Positions 55,595-64,000 of a DNA stretch of 64,000 nt are shown one piece after another. Position 1 is the stretch's first letter; every line of letters starts with the position of its first letter. A program made the position numbers and the translations under genes. This DNA comes from Tetraselmis striata (taxonomy: Eukaryota; Chlorophyta; Chlorodendrophyceae; Chlorodendrales; Chlorodendraceae), in contig VCJN01001970.1 of assembly GCA_006384855.1 (NCBI GenBank), forward strand, positions 299,616 to 363,615, in the 5' to 3' direction. The notes below the pieces were generated by a model that had not been told where the DNA came from, made no database searches, and saw only the letters and a program-made list of their open reading frames with translations.

Positions 55595-57106
55595 CTACAC
55601 CCCGACGACCTGCTTCTTCGCATTCTTGCGGCGTTCGTTGTGGCGCTTCAGCTCCGCCTTGCAGCTCCGTCTCCCTGCGTCAAATTCCTCGACAGGGTGA
55701 ACCCATGAGCACAGCTGGCAGTACTTCACCTTGCGGTCATTCTTCACGCAGAATTCGGCGTTCCTGCAAGTGTCGCAAACCTTTCTGTTGCGCATGTAGC
55801 GTTTCATGTGCGCGGCATCGGTCTTGCGTTGACAGATATAGCATATGAAGATGGAGTCGCCGGCTGCTCCCACGTCTTTCGAGGGCCGGAGCTGGCTGGC
55901 TCGCTTTGGCTTGCTAGTCTTGGCACGGCTGACCGTTGCATTTGGGTAGCCCTCTACGTGGGTGCTCGACGAAAGCTCCTCCTCCGATATCTTGTCTTGC
56001 TTTGGAGGAGCCGACCCGCCGAAATATTTCTCAGCCAATGACGGGCTCAGAGCTTCCTCCAGGTCAGAGAATGCCGCAGCCTTCCCGCCACGGTGGCGCC
56101 TGAGGTTGAGCATGTCTGGGTTGCCCTGCAGGCTGCGGACACCAGTGCGCTGCAGGGCAGTATCGACGTCCTCCCGCCCGCCGTGGCTAGCAGCCCACCT
56201 CCCGGCAGCGGGCCACTCGGACTGCGAAAACCCAGGCTCTCCGCGCTCGTCGGGCATACCGGCATTCTGTGCATACTGTCCCCACCATAGCTGGAGGAGT
56301 GGGTTGGTTTCCGCGATCGCTGTAGTGTCGGATCGGCGAGAGTCAGCCGCGCTCCGAGAGCTCGGCCGGGCGTATTCAGGAACGGCGTCTTGCTGATAAC
56401 GGCTCCTCGGGCCGCGCTGAGGGTCGAAGTGGTGGAGATATGCGCTGTGCTCGGGTGGCGCCTTGCCACTGGCTTCCGGATTGCCACAGACATACAACCC
56501 ACGGATTTCCGGGGCGTTTTCAAGCTGCGAGAAATCAGTCGGCTGGCCACGCAGGAACTCGGAGAATTCTTGTTGCCAGTCGGAGCCGTGCTGGTAAACA
56601 TTTGGATGGGGGAAGCAGGAGAACGGCGGAACCTCCGCCACGGCGGCGCGTTCGAGGTTATGCGCAGCCAGTATCGAGTGCCTGCGCTGGTTGTAATATT
56701 GCTGTCGCGTCTGGAAATCCCAACCCCGTTCCTGGGCGGGGAGAGAACCGAACCGGCCCTGGCGCAGCAGCGCGCTGGCTTCCTGGACGATGGTCGCGGA
56801 GGCTGGCGCGACGGCGGCGTGTGGTCCCGAGTTGCGCCGGATTGGCGCGACACCAGCGCTTCTCGCCGATGGGTGGAAACGTCGCCTCTCCATCGCGGTC
56901 CATGTCTCGGGAGGCGTTTGCCGGTATGTGGCAGGTTGAAATTTTATGCTTACGCCCGGAGAACAGGCGGTGCGTGGGTCCGCAGCCGGGCTTGAGTAGT
57001 TGTCGGTAGACATGCTGATTGCCGACTGGAGAGCCGTGCTGCTCGCGCTCTTATTGCTGGCGCGCCCTGGCGCACTAGGAGAAGCGAAGACCACGACCTG
57101 CGGCAT
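55595..57106 (-). CDS. SBP-box transcription factor
   Basis: A single 503-codon frame. The last ~80 residues form an SBP domain, a green-lineage DNA-binding fold with two zinc sites. Site 1: ICYIC, then KVCDTC. Site 2: YCQLCSWVHPVEEFD with C, C and H, closed by the Cys of GRRSCKAEL. The tail HNERRKNAKKQ gives the basic DNA-contact and nuclear-import patch. C-x2-C replaces the usual C-x4-C at the first knuckle and Cys replaces His as the fourth ligand, so the box is divergent. The ~420 residues before it are Ala/Ser/Gln/Arg-rich and look disordered. The box is at the extreme C-terminus; most family members have it nearer the N-terminus. The start is 57106 or the inner ATG at 57013 (MSTDNYS). 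A minus-strand TGTAA at 55506-55502 lies about 90 nt past the stop. No intron is needed. Confidence 0.85.
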   Translation of the reverse strand: MPQVVVFASPSAPGRASNKSASSTALQSAISMSTDNYSSPAADPRTACSPGVSIKFQPATYRQTPPETWTAMERRRFHPSARSAGVAPIRRNSGPHAAVAPASATIVQEASALLRQGRFGSLPAQERGWDFQTRQQYYNQRRHSILAAHNLERAAVAEVPPFSCFPHPNVYQHGSDWQQEFSEFLRGQPTDFSQLENAPEIRGLYVCGNPEASGKAPPEHSAYLHHFDPQRGPRSRYQQDAVPEYARPSSRSAADSRRSDTTAIAETNPLLQLWWGQYAQNAGMPDERGEPGFSQSEWPAAGRWAASHGGREDVDTALQRTGVRSLQGNPDMLNLRRHRGGKAAAFSDLEEALSPSLAEKYFGGSAPPKQDKISEEELSSSTHVEGYPNATVSRAKTSKPKRASQLRPSKDVGAAGDSIFICYICQRKTDAAHMKRYMRNRKVCDTCRNAEFCVKNDRKVKYCQLCSWVHPVEEFDAGRRSCKAELKRHNERRKNAKKQVVGV

Positions 57107-58131
57107 TCATAGCGCAGGCATGAGGACGACGCCCTCGTGGCTATCTTTGCCAAATAGAGAGCCGGGCGGCACTCGTCGCTGGCGGTGGTATGCACCCCGC
57201 ACCCCACCCGCTGAACAAGGCGAGCGAAACAATAGTTATTCATGCCGGAGGCGGTAGATGCATGCAGTACGAGCTTTATACTACGCAGCAAGTTAATACT
57301 GACCAATGTTTCGCGCAAGTGACCATCCGTGCCACGCAGTGCACGTCGGCAGGGAAAGATAGAGCTGATACTGCTTGGGAGAGCAGGGAGTATACTTGGA
57401 AACTTCGAGGTCGCTGCAATAACGGTGACGGCTGCTGTTGTATGTTTTCCGCCCTGATGAGGTCAACACTTCCAAGGGAGCTCGCTCTCCGCCCGGTGTC
57501 GCCGAGAATCCTGGGGGTTAACTTTTTGGTTACAGGGAGACCCCTTGGGGGTTTCGAGCTGCGATATGATGATAGCTCTAAATGACTGCCGGTACCACCG
57601 GTGGCCATCCCGGAGCTTTATATTTATATGCGGGCAGTCGCTGCGAGTATCTCAAGGAATCTCAGCATAAATCTGCTATAAGAAGTAGCGACAACAAATC
57701 CTTACAAATATATACAAGGGCTACCATTATGCGAATGCGGATATGTTGCGTAGTGCGCATATATTAAACCCCTGATGCAAATGATTATAGCTGCGACAGG
57801 CGATCATCAGGAAATCACCAGGGTTGGCCTTACATGGATTATGGGCTGGCTTACCTTAACTTCATCAACTTAAGCGAAGTCAACTTCAGCTTAACTACTT
57901 AACGAATGTGAAGGTAAGTGAAGTTACTTAAGTTTAAGCGTAAGAGATTATCTTAGCTTAAGAGACTTAACTTAATTGACTAAATTCTGCAGTATAATTG
58001 TTAACCCGAAACCAATCAGCCCGTTAGTCGGCAACCGTTCGCTAATCGACTCGTACGAACAATTAACCCTCATATATACCCTCGGTATTCGTTGGTAGTT
58101 CGTTGAAGCATCGCGAGTACGAGTACCCATA
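57107..58131. other. No gene; TTAAGT-rich array
   Basis: 57841-57990 is crowded with CTTAA/TTAAG words. AAGAGACTTAACT(T/C)AAT occurs here (about 57960) and again in a second such array at 58690-58810. Confidence 0.5.
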
Positions 58132-58571
58132 TTGGCGCACAGTAGCGATAGTCGGCGCTTGTCGGCGCCCGCGATGTGCGCGGAGGCATCGTCGCGCGAA
58201 TCGCCGTCGCTGGCTACCGGCATCCCCCAGGGAAGCGACTACATTTTGCTGAGTGCCGTGACGCCGAGCGGTATTCTCAATAATGACCCAGACTACTATA
58301 TATTCTCAACGCAAAAGAAACTCAACAGAGGAATGTCAACCAGCGCGAAAATCTCGCCAAACGTTTGACAAGTGTTCATGGCAACCTATTGTGTGAGAGG
58401 TACATCACGGAGCTAGATAGACAACGATCATATTTTTTTTCTGAGGTTCAAGATGCCATCATGCGTCAGGCGGCTGTGGCGTCGCGCATTCGGCCCGCCG
58501 AAGACCACGACATGTCTAATTCTGACGACTTTGTGTTGTCGGTCGACACCGTGGCTAGTGAAATGAAATAG
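58132..58571 (+). CDS. Possible small coding region, unknown function
   Basis: Two frames, 58132-58368 and 58365-58571, read as continuous protein if one frame change occurs near 58320. The second part (NLLCERYITELDRQRSYFFSEVQDAIMRQ) looks like a helical segment. It stands between the two TTAAGT-rich arrays, which may be ends of a mobile element. No family is recognised. Confidence 0.3.
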
Positions 58572-58899
58572 GTTGTTGGCATGCTTAAGCCTTGCTACTT
58601 GTGCTGCCCTATTATTGGCGTGAGGCTCGCCACAACAAGTGGATTTGTAATTGCTTGGTTTTGCGGAATGATTTAATTTACTACTATCCTAGCACTTCAG
58701 TCGACCCCAAGTTAAGTCATTTTCCGGGAGTGACTTGGCTTAACTTATCTTACATGAACTAAAATGACTTAACCTAACTTAAGAGACTTAACTCAATAGT
58801 GTTAAGCAAAACCCTGGAAATCACCCAAATTATCCTTACAAATCATGTTGTTTTCGACAGTGCTACAGGTATCTCCTATGGAGATACGTTCGGCGTGGC

Positions 58900-60146
58900 G
58901 TGACACGTGGGAGGAACCTGTACCGGTACCCGTGCGAGTATACGAGGGCTGTGCCACTGCGCAGGATGTACATAAGGATTACGAGAATATACCAATGTGT
59001 ATTTATGGCCTTTCGCATCGTTCACACGCGTCCAGGTACAACTGGTTTGAATTACAAAAGCGTAAGCAACAAGAGGCTACCGCGTCCAGGTACAACTGGT
59101 ACCGGCCGTACATGGGCAGTGCACGTCCACTGCTACTACCGCGAGGTCCTACCGGTACTGTACGGTCGCATCCCCACCGCGCGGACAGCCATGACTCCGC
59201 ATGAGCTGCGAGAGGTCGCTGCCGGGTACTTCTTTCTGCCTAGCCCGTGCTTGGCCCCGGTGGTTGGGTGCCAGATTATTCTGCCCTCGACAGAGCACAA
59301 CCCCGTCATTGTTGATCTATACGGCGACGCGCTCATGAACCTCCCGGCGCCTGGAGACGCTCACTGGCGTGTACAGCACGACGCTATCGCAGATGCCTTC
59401 CGCGATCACTGTGTTCACGACCTAGGTATCGCGGTACGGCGGGAGGTGGATGACTTGTTCCAGCAGGCAGTGCCTCTCGGCAACACCGTACCCCGGGATG
59501 AACTCAAGGACCTAGTGCCGGACGCAGAGCTCTCCCTTCCGGTGTTCAACGTCGTGACCGGGAGCTATGATCCCCGGAGCTTGAAGTCCACGCTGCTAGA
59601 GTTCAAGACTATGCGGTACGGGGTCAAGTACACTTCGGTGCCCCGGGCCACAGCTGTGGATCGGTTTGAGCGCTCCCTGTTGGGCGACATACAACGGGGG
59701 TTGGCTGCGCGGGACGCGGCGTGGCACAACACAGAGCCCGGACAGAAGGGTCCTCTTCGAGACATCCTGGATATGTCGGAGTACACGGGCATGGTCTTCG
59801 GCACAGTGGGTGAGGTGAGCAAGGGGTGCACCGCACAGTGCGTGGTATCGCATGCTTGGCTGCGGACCAGGGTGCCCTCTCATCGCGGGGCACTCGGTGC
59901 ATCACCCGGGCTCACCAGGAGGCCTTGCTCGCAAGAGATTTCCTCGGGGTCCTGAGCTTGGTGGCCGCTCGAGAGCGTGCTCGCTGCCTCATCAGACGGC
60001 GCAGATTCGTCTCCCATCCCGTTGCTGAAGTTGCACAGCACGTCCGAGGATCACCTACACACACACGTGCTCGCGTGGCCCGGACTCTGAACCGTGTGCG
60101 CATCACTCATCCATCCCGCCTTGTGCGGGATGCGGGCCGCTTTTAG
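58900..60146 (+). pseudogene. PD-(D/E)XK nuclease-like mobile-element protein, frameshifted
   Basis: The frame 58900-59955 has a probable true start at 59191 (MTPHELREV). It carries NPVIVDLYGDALMNLP, then SLPVFNVVTGSYDPRSLKSTLLEFKTMRYG, whose D...E-x-K spacing fits a PD-(D/E)XK restriction-type nuclease, then an Arg-rich helix and YTGMVFGTVGEVS. After about 59826 the protein continues in the next frame (HQEALLARDFLGVLSLVAARERARCLIRRRRFVSHPVAEVA) to 60089 or 60146, so one indel breaks it. Proteins with an 'EFK...VFG..GE.S' order accompany retroelements of algae and dinoflagellates in my recollection; that link is an inference. Paired hairpins directly follow. Confidence 0.5.
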
Positions 60147-60212
60147 GCGGCTTGCTGTGTTGATTTTCTAATTCTGGGGAACTGCCCTTTTTGTAATTCA
60201 CACCGGTACTGT
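60118..60212 (+). repeat. Paired hairpins, probable 3' end of the nuclease element
   Basis: ATCCCGC-CTTGT-GCGGGAT is followed at once by GGCCGC-TTTTA-GGCGGC. The sequence to about 60212 (CCTTTTTGTAATTCACACC) matches the inverted copy at 48340-48475, so this tail is dispersed on its own. Confidence 0.6.
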
Positions 60213-60282
60213 ACGGTCGCTACCTGTAGTTGGCGAGTTTTAGGGTTGTGATGATCTTTTCGCGGCTACCTGAATACTGCTG

Positions 60283-60473
60283 TTTTTTTTTCCCCGCCCC
60301 CGGGACAGGACTGGCACCAGTGAAACCCTTGCAGCGTCTCTACGACGGCCGTTTAGGCAGCAATCCAGTTACGGAAAGCCCTGGGTAGGCGACGCTCCGT
60401 TATAGTCATCAAGCAAATTGCCGAAGCATTTCGCAAGACTAATTGAAGGCCAGTGACGGAATTTCCAACACTG
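60283..60473 (-). mobile_element. Short retroposon (repeat Z), full copy 2
   Basis: Closely matches 18356-18541; its A-tail appears as TTTTTTTTT at the plus-strand left end. Confidence 0.75.
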
Positions 60474-61410
60474 TTGGATCACCGTCTAAAACACTGCCAT
60501 CAAAATACCCGGCACTGACCACGAAAGGTCCGCCATAACATACTGCTGTTAATAGCGGTGGATGTGTTACTGGCCTTTTTGTATTTCGTACGAGTGGTCG
60601 CTGCTACCGGTACAGGGTACCCGTAGTCGTTGTGATGACATAATAAGCGAGCAGTAGTCGCAGTTAAGCTCGATTAAGCGGGCATTCAGCGCCGGACAGG
60701 TAATAATGATTATACGGTGATAATGGTGATAATGATTACACGAAATACGGTACTCGTCCAATAATACTGAGTACGAATACAGTACAAGTACCGTGTTAAG
60801 CGGGGTTAAGCGGACCTCGTTTCGACGAGTGAGCCCCCCTCCAATTTTGACCTTCCGCGCCCTGGGTTCCATGTACGTACCATCGCGGACTGATACGTTG
60901 CGGGGCCTCGGCGCTCCGTCCGGCGCCGGTGGTGCGGCCTGCGCCAATTCGCCGGCGCCGCAAGCCGCCGTCACCACTCCACAGCCCGCCGCCGGCCGCG
61001 CGAGACACGGTACACCATAGCTCTACCGCAGGGATGTCGACGCCGTTTCGTGGGTATGGTTTTGTAGCGATGGTGCAAAGCAAGCGTTGCGAGTTGCCGG
61101 CGCGGGACTGGCGAGAGACGAAACGACCCGCCAGGGCCGTTGTGGCGGGCGCCGAGGCGCCATCCTTGTTCTCCAAGGTGGCGCTAACGCCTCCACCGCC
61201 CCGTTGTGTGAGACTCTAGTGGCCGTATATATAATTAGTATGTGGCCTCACGCGGCGCATTGTGCCGAAATGATTTTCCAAGCGTGGCCTTGCTTGACGT
61301 GCAGCATAGGCAACTTATGAGCGGGTTGCGAGTTTACCCCGCCGTCGCTGGCGTCGGTGCGCTGAGCAGCGCGGGACTGTCCGAGTGCCGGTGTTGTTGT
61401 GGGGTTAAGA
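60474..61410. other. No gene recognised
   Basis: Short frames only. The GC-rich part at 60840-61210 shows no consistent coding signal. Confidence 0.45.
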
Positions 61411-62230
61411 ACTTCTCACTTTCCAGCCGGCCCTTAACACCGGTCGAAGTACTGCGTATGTACTAAATCCGGGCGAGCCGGCGCGGCTCTACTGGTGATG
61501 ATAGTGTACTCCTTTGAAACGGTGGACCGCCCGACGACCGGACGACCCACCACCAGGCCAACTGCCGGCCGGCGCCCACAGCGGCGTGAAGAGCAGGCTC
61601 CACAGGAGATCATCACTACAGCCACCATGGAGATCAATAGAACCGAGGAGCAACAGAAGGCCGCGGGCGGCGCCGCTCTCGATGCGCCGCGCAGCGGCAA
61701 GACCCAACTCCCCAAGATCCGAACCGCCATCGCTGCGGATGGAACAAATCGCAGGCACCGGACTTCCACTTGCTGCCCGCCGCCCCATGCCAACTGCCGG
61801 CCAACGCCCACATAGGCGGGAAGAGCAGGCTCCATCACAGGAGACAATCACAACAGCCAACATGAACATCAACAGACCCGAGGAGCACCAGGCGGCCGAG
61901 GTCGGCGCCACTATCGATGCGCCGCGCAGCGGCAGAGCCGAACCCCTCAAGACCCTAGCAACCATTGCCGCAAAAAACTTCACATACACCCGCCTCCCAC
62001 CTGCTGTCCGCCGCCACCTCCGCGTTTCGAGCCGCCAGTCCCGCCAGCCCCCAATCGATCTTCCCCTTGATACCGACTGTGCCACGCAAGTCGCCCTGCT
62101 ATTTAGCAATATGACGACCCGCAACCGTGCGACGGGGGTCGACTTGTGCCGCAGCCGCATGTTCCAGAACCCGATCCGTGCCCTCGGCCCCAAGCTCGGG
62201 GTATACACATCAACCCACGACGTCTAGGCG
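61411..62230 (+). repeat. Dispersed repeat Y, copy 2, with internal duplication
   Basis: It matches 9343-9853 (inverted). A unit of about 180 bp at 61561-61740 recurs at 61794-61975 (shared GATGCGCCGCGCAGCGGCA). In both units the frame TAG(R/Q)RP(Q/H)RREEQAP is conserved, but the two are in different frames. Confidence 0.75.
61495..62227 (+). pseudogene. ORF of repeat Y, frameshifted
   Basis: 61495-61815 and then 61785-62227 (other frame) share EEQAP, NINR/EINR and DAPRSG blocks through the duplication. The C-terminal part (LPPAVRRHLRVSS ... TQVALLFSNMTTRNRATGV) may be the conserved portion, since copy 1 retains it. Family unknown. Confidence 0.4.
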
Positions 62231-62866
62231 GTGACCCGACGCGTCCCTATACCGGCTGCCGCCGCTCCAGAAGGGGTGAGCATAGCCGGACTCGCCACTA
62301 ACACGGGATCCGACGCGAAACTCGTCGCAGCCAGTATCACGCACCTATACGGGCAGGAGAAGATCGCGACTGCTCACCGACCGGCGCCGCCTACAGCCGA
62401 CCAGTCGGCGATGCACCACGGTCAGCTCCCCCAAGAGCTCCAGCCACCACCAACTACCCATCTACAAGCGGCCAACGCCCCGGCCGCGACAGCCCCTCAA
62501 GCCACGGAGATGGACAGCGACGACTCGCCACCGGCAGTCGAGCAGCCGGCGACAAGCGTCGATCCAGCCCCGCACCCCGAGCCGGCTCCACCGGCCGCAG
62601 CCCAAGCCCCCACCGCGACAAGAGAGGCCTCGGAGGCCACCAACCCCTCGGGCATACCTCCACAACCATCACACCAGCTCAGACGTCCCGCCTGGCCAAA
62701 CTCGCGGCAGAGGCTCATCGCCCCCGCCGCCCCCCGCGCCGGACAGCCCCCTTGCAGCCGCAGGTGGGCCGTATGCGGATGCTCCGCAGGTATGGCACCC
62801 AACCCCAAGCCGGACGCACGCCCGCGACTATCAGCGCCGCCACCCAAGAACTACGGACATTTTTAG
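62231..62866 (+). CDS. Pro/Ala-rich ORF, unknown function
   Basis: 211 codons begin four bases after the stop of the repeat Y ORF. The protein is low-complexity Pro/Ala/Thr with one more ordinary segment (VSIAGLATNTGSDAKLVAASITHLYGQEKI). Close spacing suggests it belongs to the same element; a gag-like role is a guess. Confidence 0.3.
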   Translation: MTRRVPIPAAAAPEGVSIAGLATNTGSDAKLVAASITHLYGQEKIATAHRPAPPTADQSAMHHGQLPQELQPPPTTHLQAANAPAATAPQATEMDSDDSPPAVEQPATSVDPAPHPEPAPPAAAQAPTATREASEATNPSGIPPQPSHQLRRPAWPNSRQRLIAPAAPRAGQPPCSRRWAVCGCSAGMAPNPKPDARPRLSAPPPKNYGHF

Positions 62867-63019
62867 CCGGTATGCCCGGAATGCATTTTTCGATTTTACC
62901 AGCACTATTCCCCGCAAGTATTACAAACAGTGTATATCACCCGACCCGCGGGCTGGTACGGGCACGAGACGGAGTCATCATGCCCTTAGACGCAGTATAC
63001 TGTGCCAAAAAAAATATAG

Positions 63020-63021
63020 TC

Positions 63022-63057
<36 letters not shown>
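63020..63057. repeat. (TA)n microsatellite
   Basis: About 30 bp of TA repeats with a G interruption. Confidence 0.9.
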
Positions 63058-63274
63058 TGGAAATGGAGGGCATTGTAGCCCCCACCCCCCCAAGCTAGCC
63101 GGCTCAGCGGTGCATAAATACTGAGCACCATATAGCTATTCCGGTTGGCTCCCCTCCCCCATCACACCTGAGTAGCAGCAGGCGGGACGCCTCTGGCTGC
63201 CTTAGCGTGCGAGTTGAGCTCTGGATGGAATGGGTCTAACTTAGGTAGGGACAACATGGGGGCGCTACTACAGC

Positions 63275-63455
63275 CCACTGGAAGGAGGAGGGGCTAGGAA
63301 ACATAGGAGGATGGCCGGTAGCTTGAGCTGTGATAACACTTCGTGTTCCCCACTGTGGTTAGAGATAGCAGGTCCTAAGAGCAACTCAGTCTGAGCGAGT
63401 GGATGCAGCAGACTAGACGTTGTAAAAAATTTCGATTTCAATTTCAATTTGTGGG
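63275..63455 (+). mobile_element. Small retroposon (repeat X), copy 2
   Basis: Matches 10533-10720 inverted (shared AGATAGCAGGTCCTAAG and GTGGATGCAGCAGACTAG), ending in the same TTTCAATTTCAATTT tail. Confidence 0.65.
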
Positions 63456-63871
63456 GTTAAACATCGGCGCCCCGAGGACCGCCCATGCGGCGGCGGGATT
63501 CACGAACGGCGTGGGTTGTTGCTGCTCCATGGCGTCCACCCCCTAACTTACCGTCGCCGGCACAATATAGTGCCTGTAAGACCCACGGGGCGGGAATAGC
63601 TCTAGGGACGGGGTCGAGTTGCATGAAGCCGGCGCGCGATTTAAATACACTCGTTGGGCGGTCCGAGGCACGCATGGTAGGCGAGCGTGCCAGGTCATGG
63701 CCGCCCTACGGGTGCGAGACGGTGTTCGTTGCTATTTCGGTCGCCTTGTAATTCACAAGGCACAAGACAGAAAACGCGAGAAACATTCAAGCAGAAAATT
63801 TGTCCTAGACCGTTCCGGGCCTAACGTGCCACCAAGGCCAAAATTTATAATGGTGGTGTTTTTGTACGAGG

Positions 63872-63913
63872 AAACTGGTCCTTCGACCTTCGGTTATGAA
63901 GGTGGACCAGTTT
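63872..63913. other. Hairpin followed by T run
   Basis: AAACTGGTCC ... GGACCAGTTT (10 bp) encloses ACCTTC-GGTTAT-GAAGGT (6 bp), with TTCG as the internal bulge and T7 running on from the stem. Role unknown. Confidence 0.6.
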
Positions 63914-64000
63914 TTTTGCGGGTACGGGACTACATACACCGAAACAACTACGAACACAAAAGTTGGCCCTTCATCACGCGGTACAGAAGGTCCCAAATAT

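Noticed and set aside
61489-62208. A 239-codon minus-strand frame
   Set aside because: It is the shadow of the plus-strand repeat Y frame, whose peptide blocks are conserved through the duplication; it also mirrors the 9241-9786 plus-strand frame, again the wrong strand.
1-64000. rRNA genes, riboswitches, operons or a bacterial or organelle origin
   Set aside because: No rRNA signatures were seen; spliceosomal introns, LTR and DIRS retroelements and TGTAA signals point to nuclear DNA.

Overview
This window is nuclear DNA of a eukaryote, most likely a green alga. The evidence is a split gene for a plastid-type double-GTPase Der/EngA, a transcription factor with an SBP zinc-binding box (a family known only from the green lineage), GT-AG introns, and TGTAA motifs a short way past several stop codons (the usual chlorophyte poly(A) signal). 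Most of the 64 kb is decayed mobile DNA, so genuine host genes are few. The species cannot be told from the sequence.

Layout. 0.4-1.6 kb: a tRNA-like repeat, then a two-exon gene of unknown function. 1.9-2.5 kb: a weak minus-strand coding region. 2.73-9.34 kb: a complete but dead Ty3/gypsy chromovirus with two diverged LTRs. 9.34-12.4 kb: a dispersed repeat and a decayed DDE-type (DUF7869-like) transposase gene carrying a small retroposon. 12.4-14.9 kb: a broken DIRS element (RT, RNase H, tyrosine recombinase). 16.58-17.95 kb: an element with 20-bp inverted ends. 18.8-19.5 kb: a secreted Cys/Gly-rich protein gene with a frameshift. 20.4-21.06 kb: two terminal exons of an unknown minus-strand gene. 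22.5-27.0 kb: the Der gene (12 exons). 28.8-32.7 kb: a minus-strand SEN54 tRNA-splicing-endonuclease subunit gene, tail-to-tail with Der. 33.7 kb: a 48-codon XPG/FEN1 N-terminal fragment. 33.87-47.73 kb: a second DIRS-like element (minus strand) whose RT region is replaced by about 8 kb of tandem and inverted satellite DNA. 48-51 kb: inverted repeats and two non-autonomous DNA transposons. 55.6-57.1 kb: the SBP gene (minus). 58.9-60.2 kb: a nuclease-like mobile-element gene followed by paired hairpins. 60.3-63.5 kb: further dispersed repeats.

How the parts relate. The three clear host genes cover plastid ribosome assembly (Der), tRNA intron removal (SEN54) and transcription (SBP); they show no sign of co-regulation. 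The other coding traces belong mostly to selfish elements nested in one another. A recurring oddity is long C homopolymers (16-35 nt) inside genes and elements, which in every case I could orient lie with C on the coding strand, sometimes directly after a 5' splice site.
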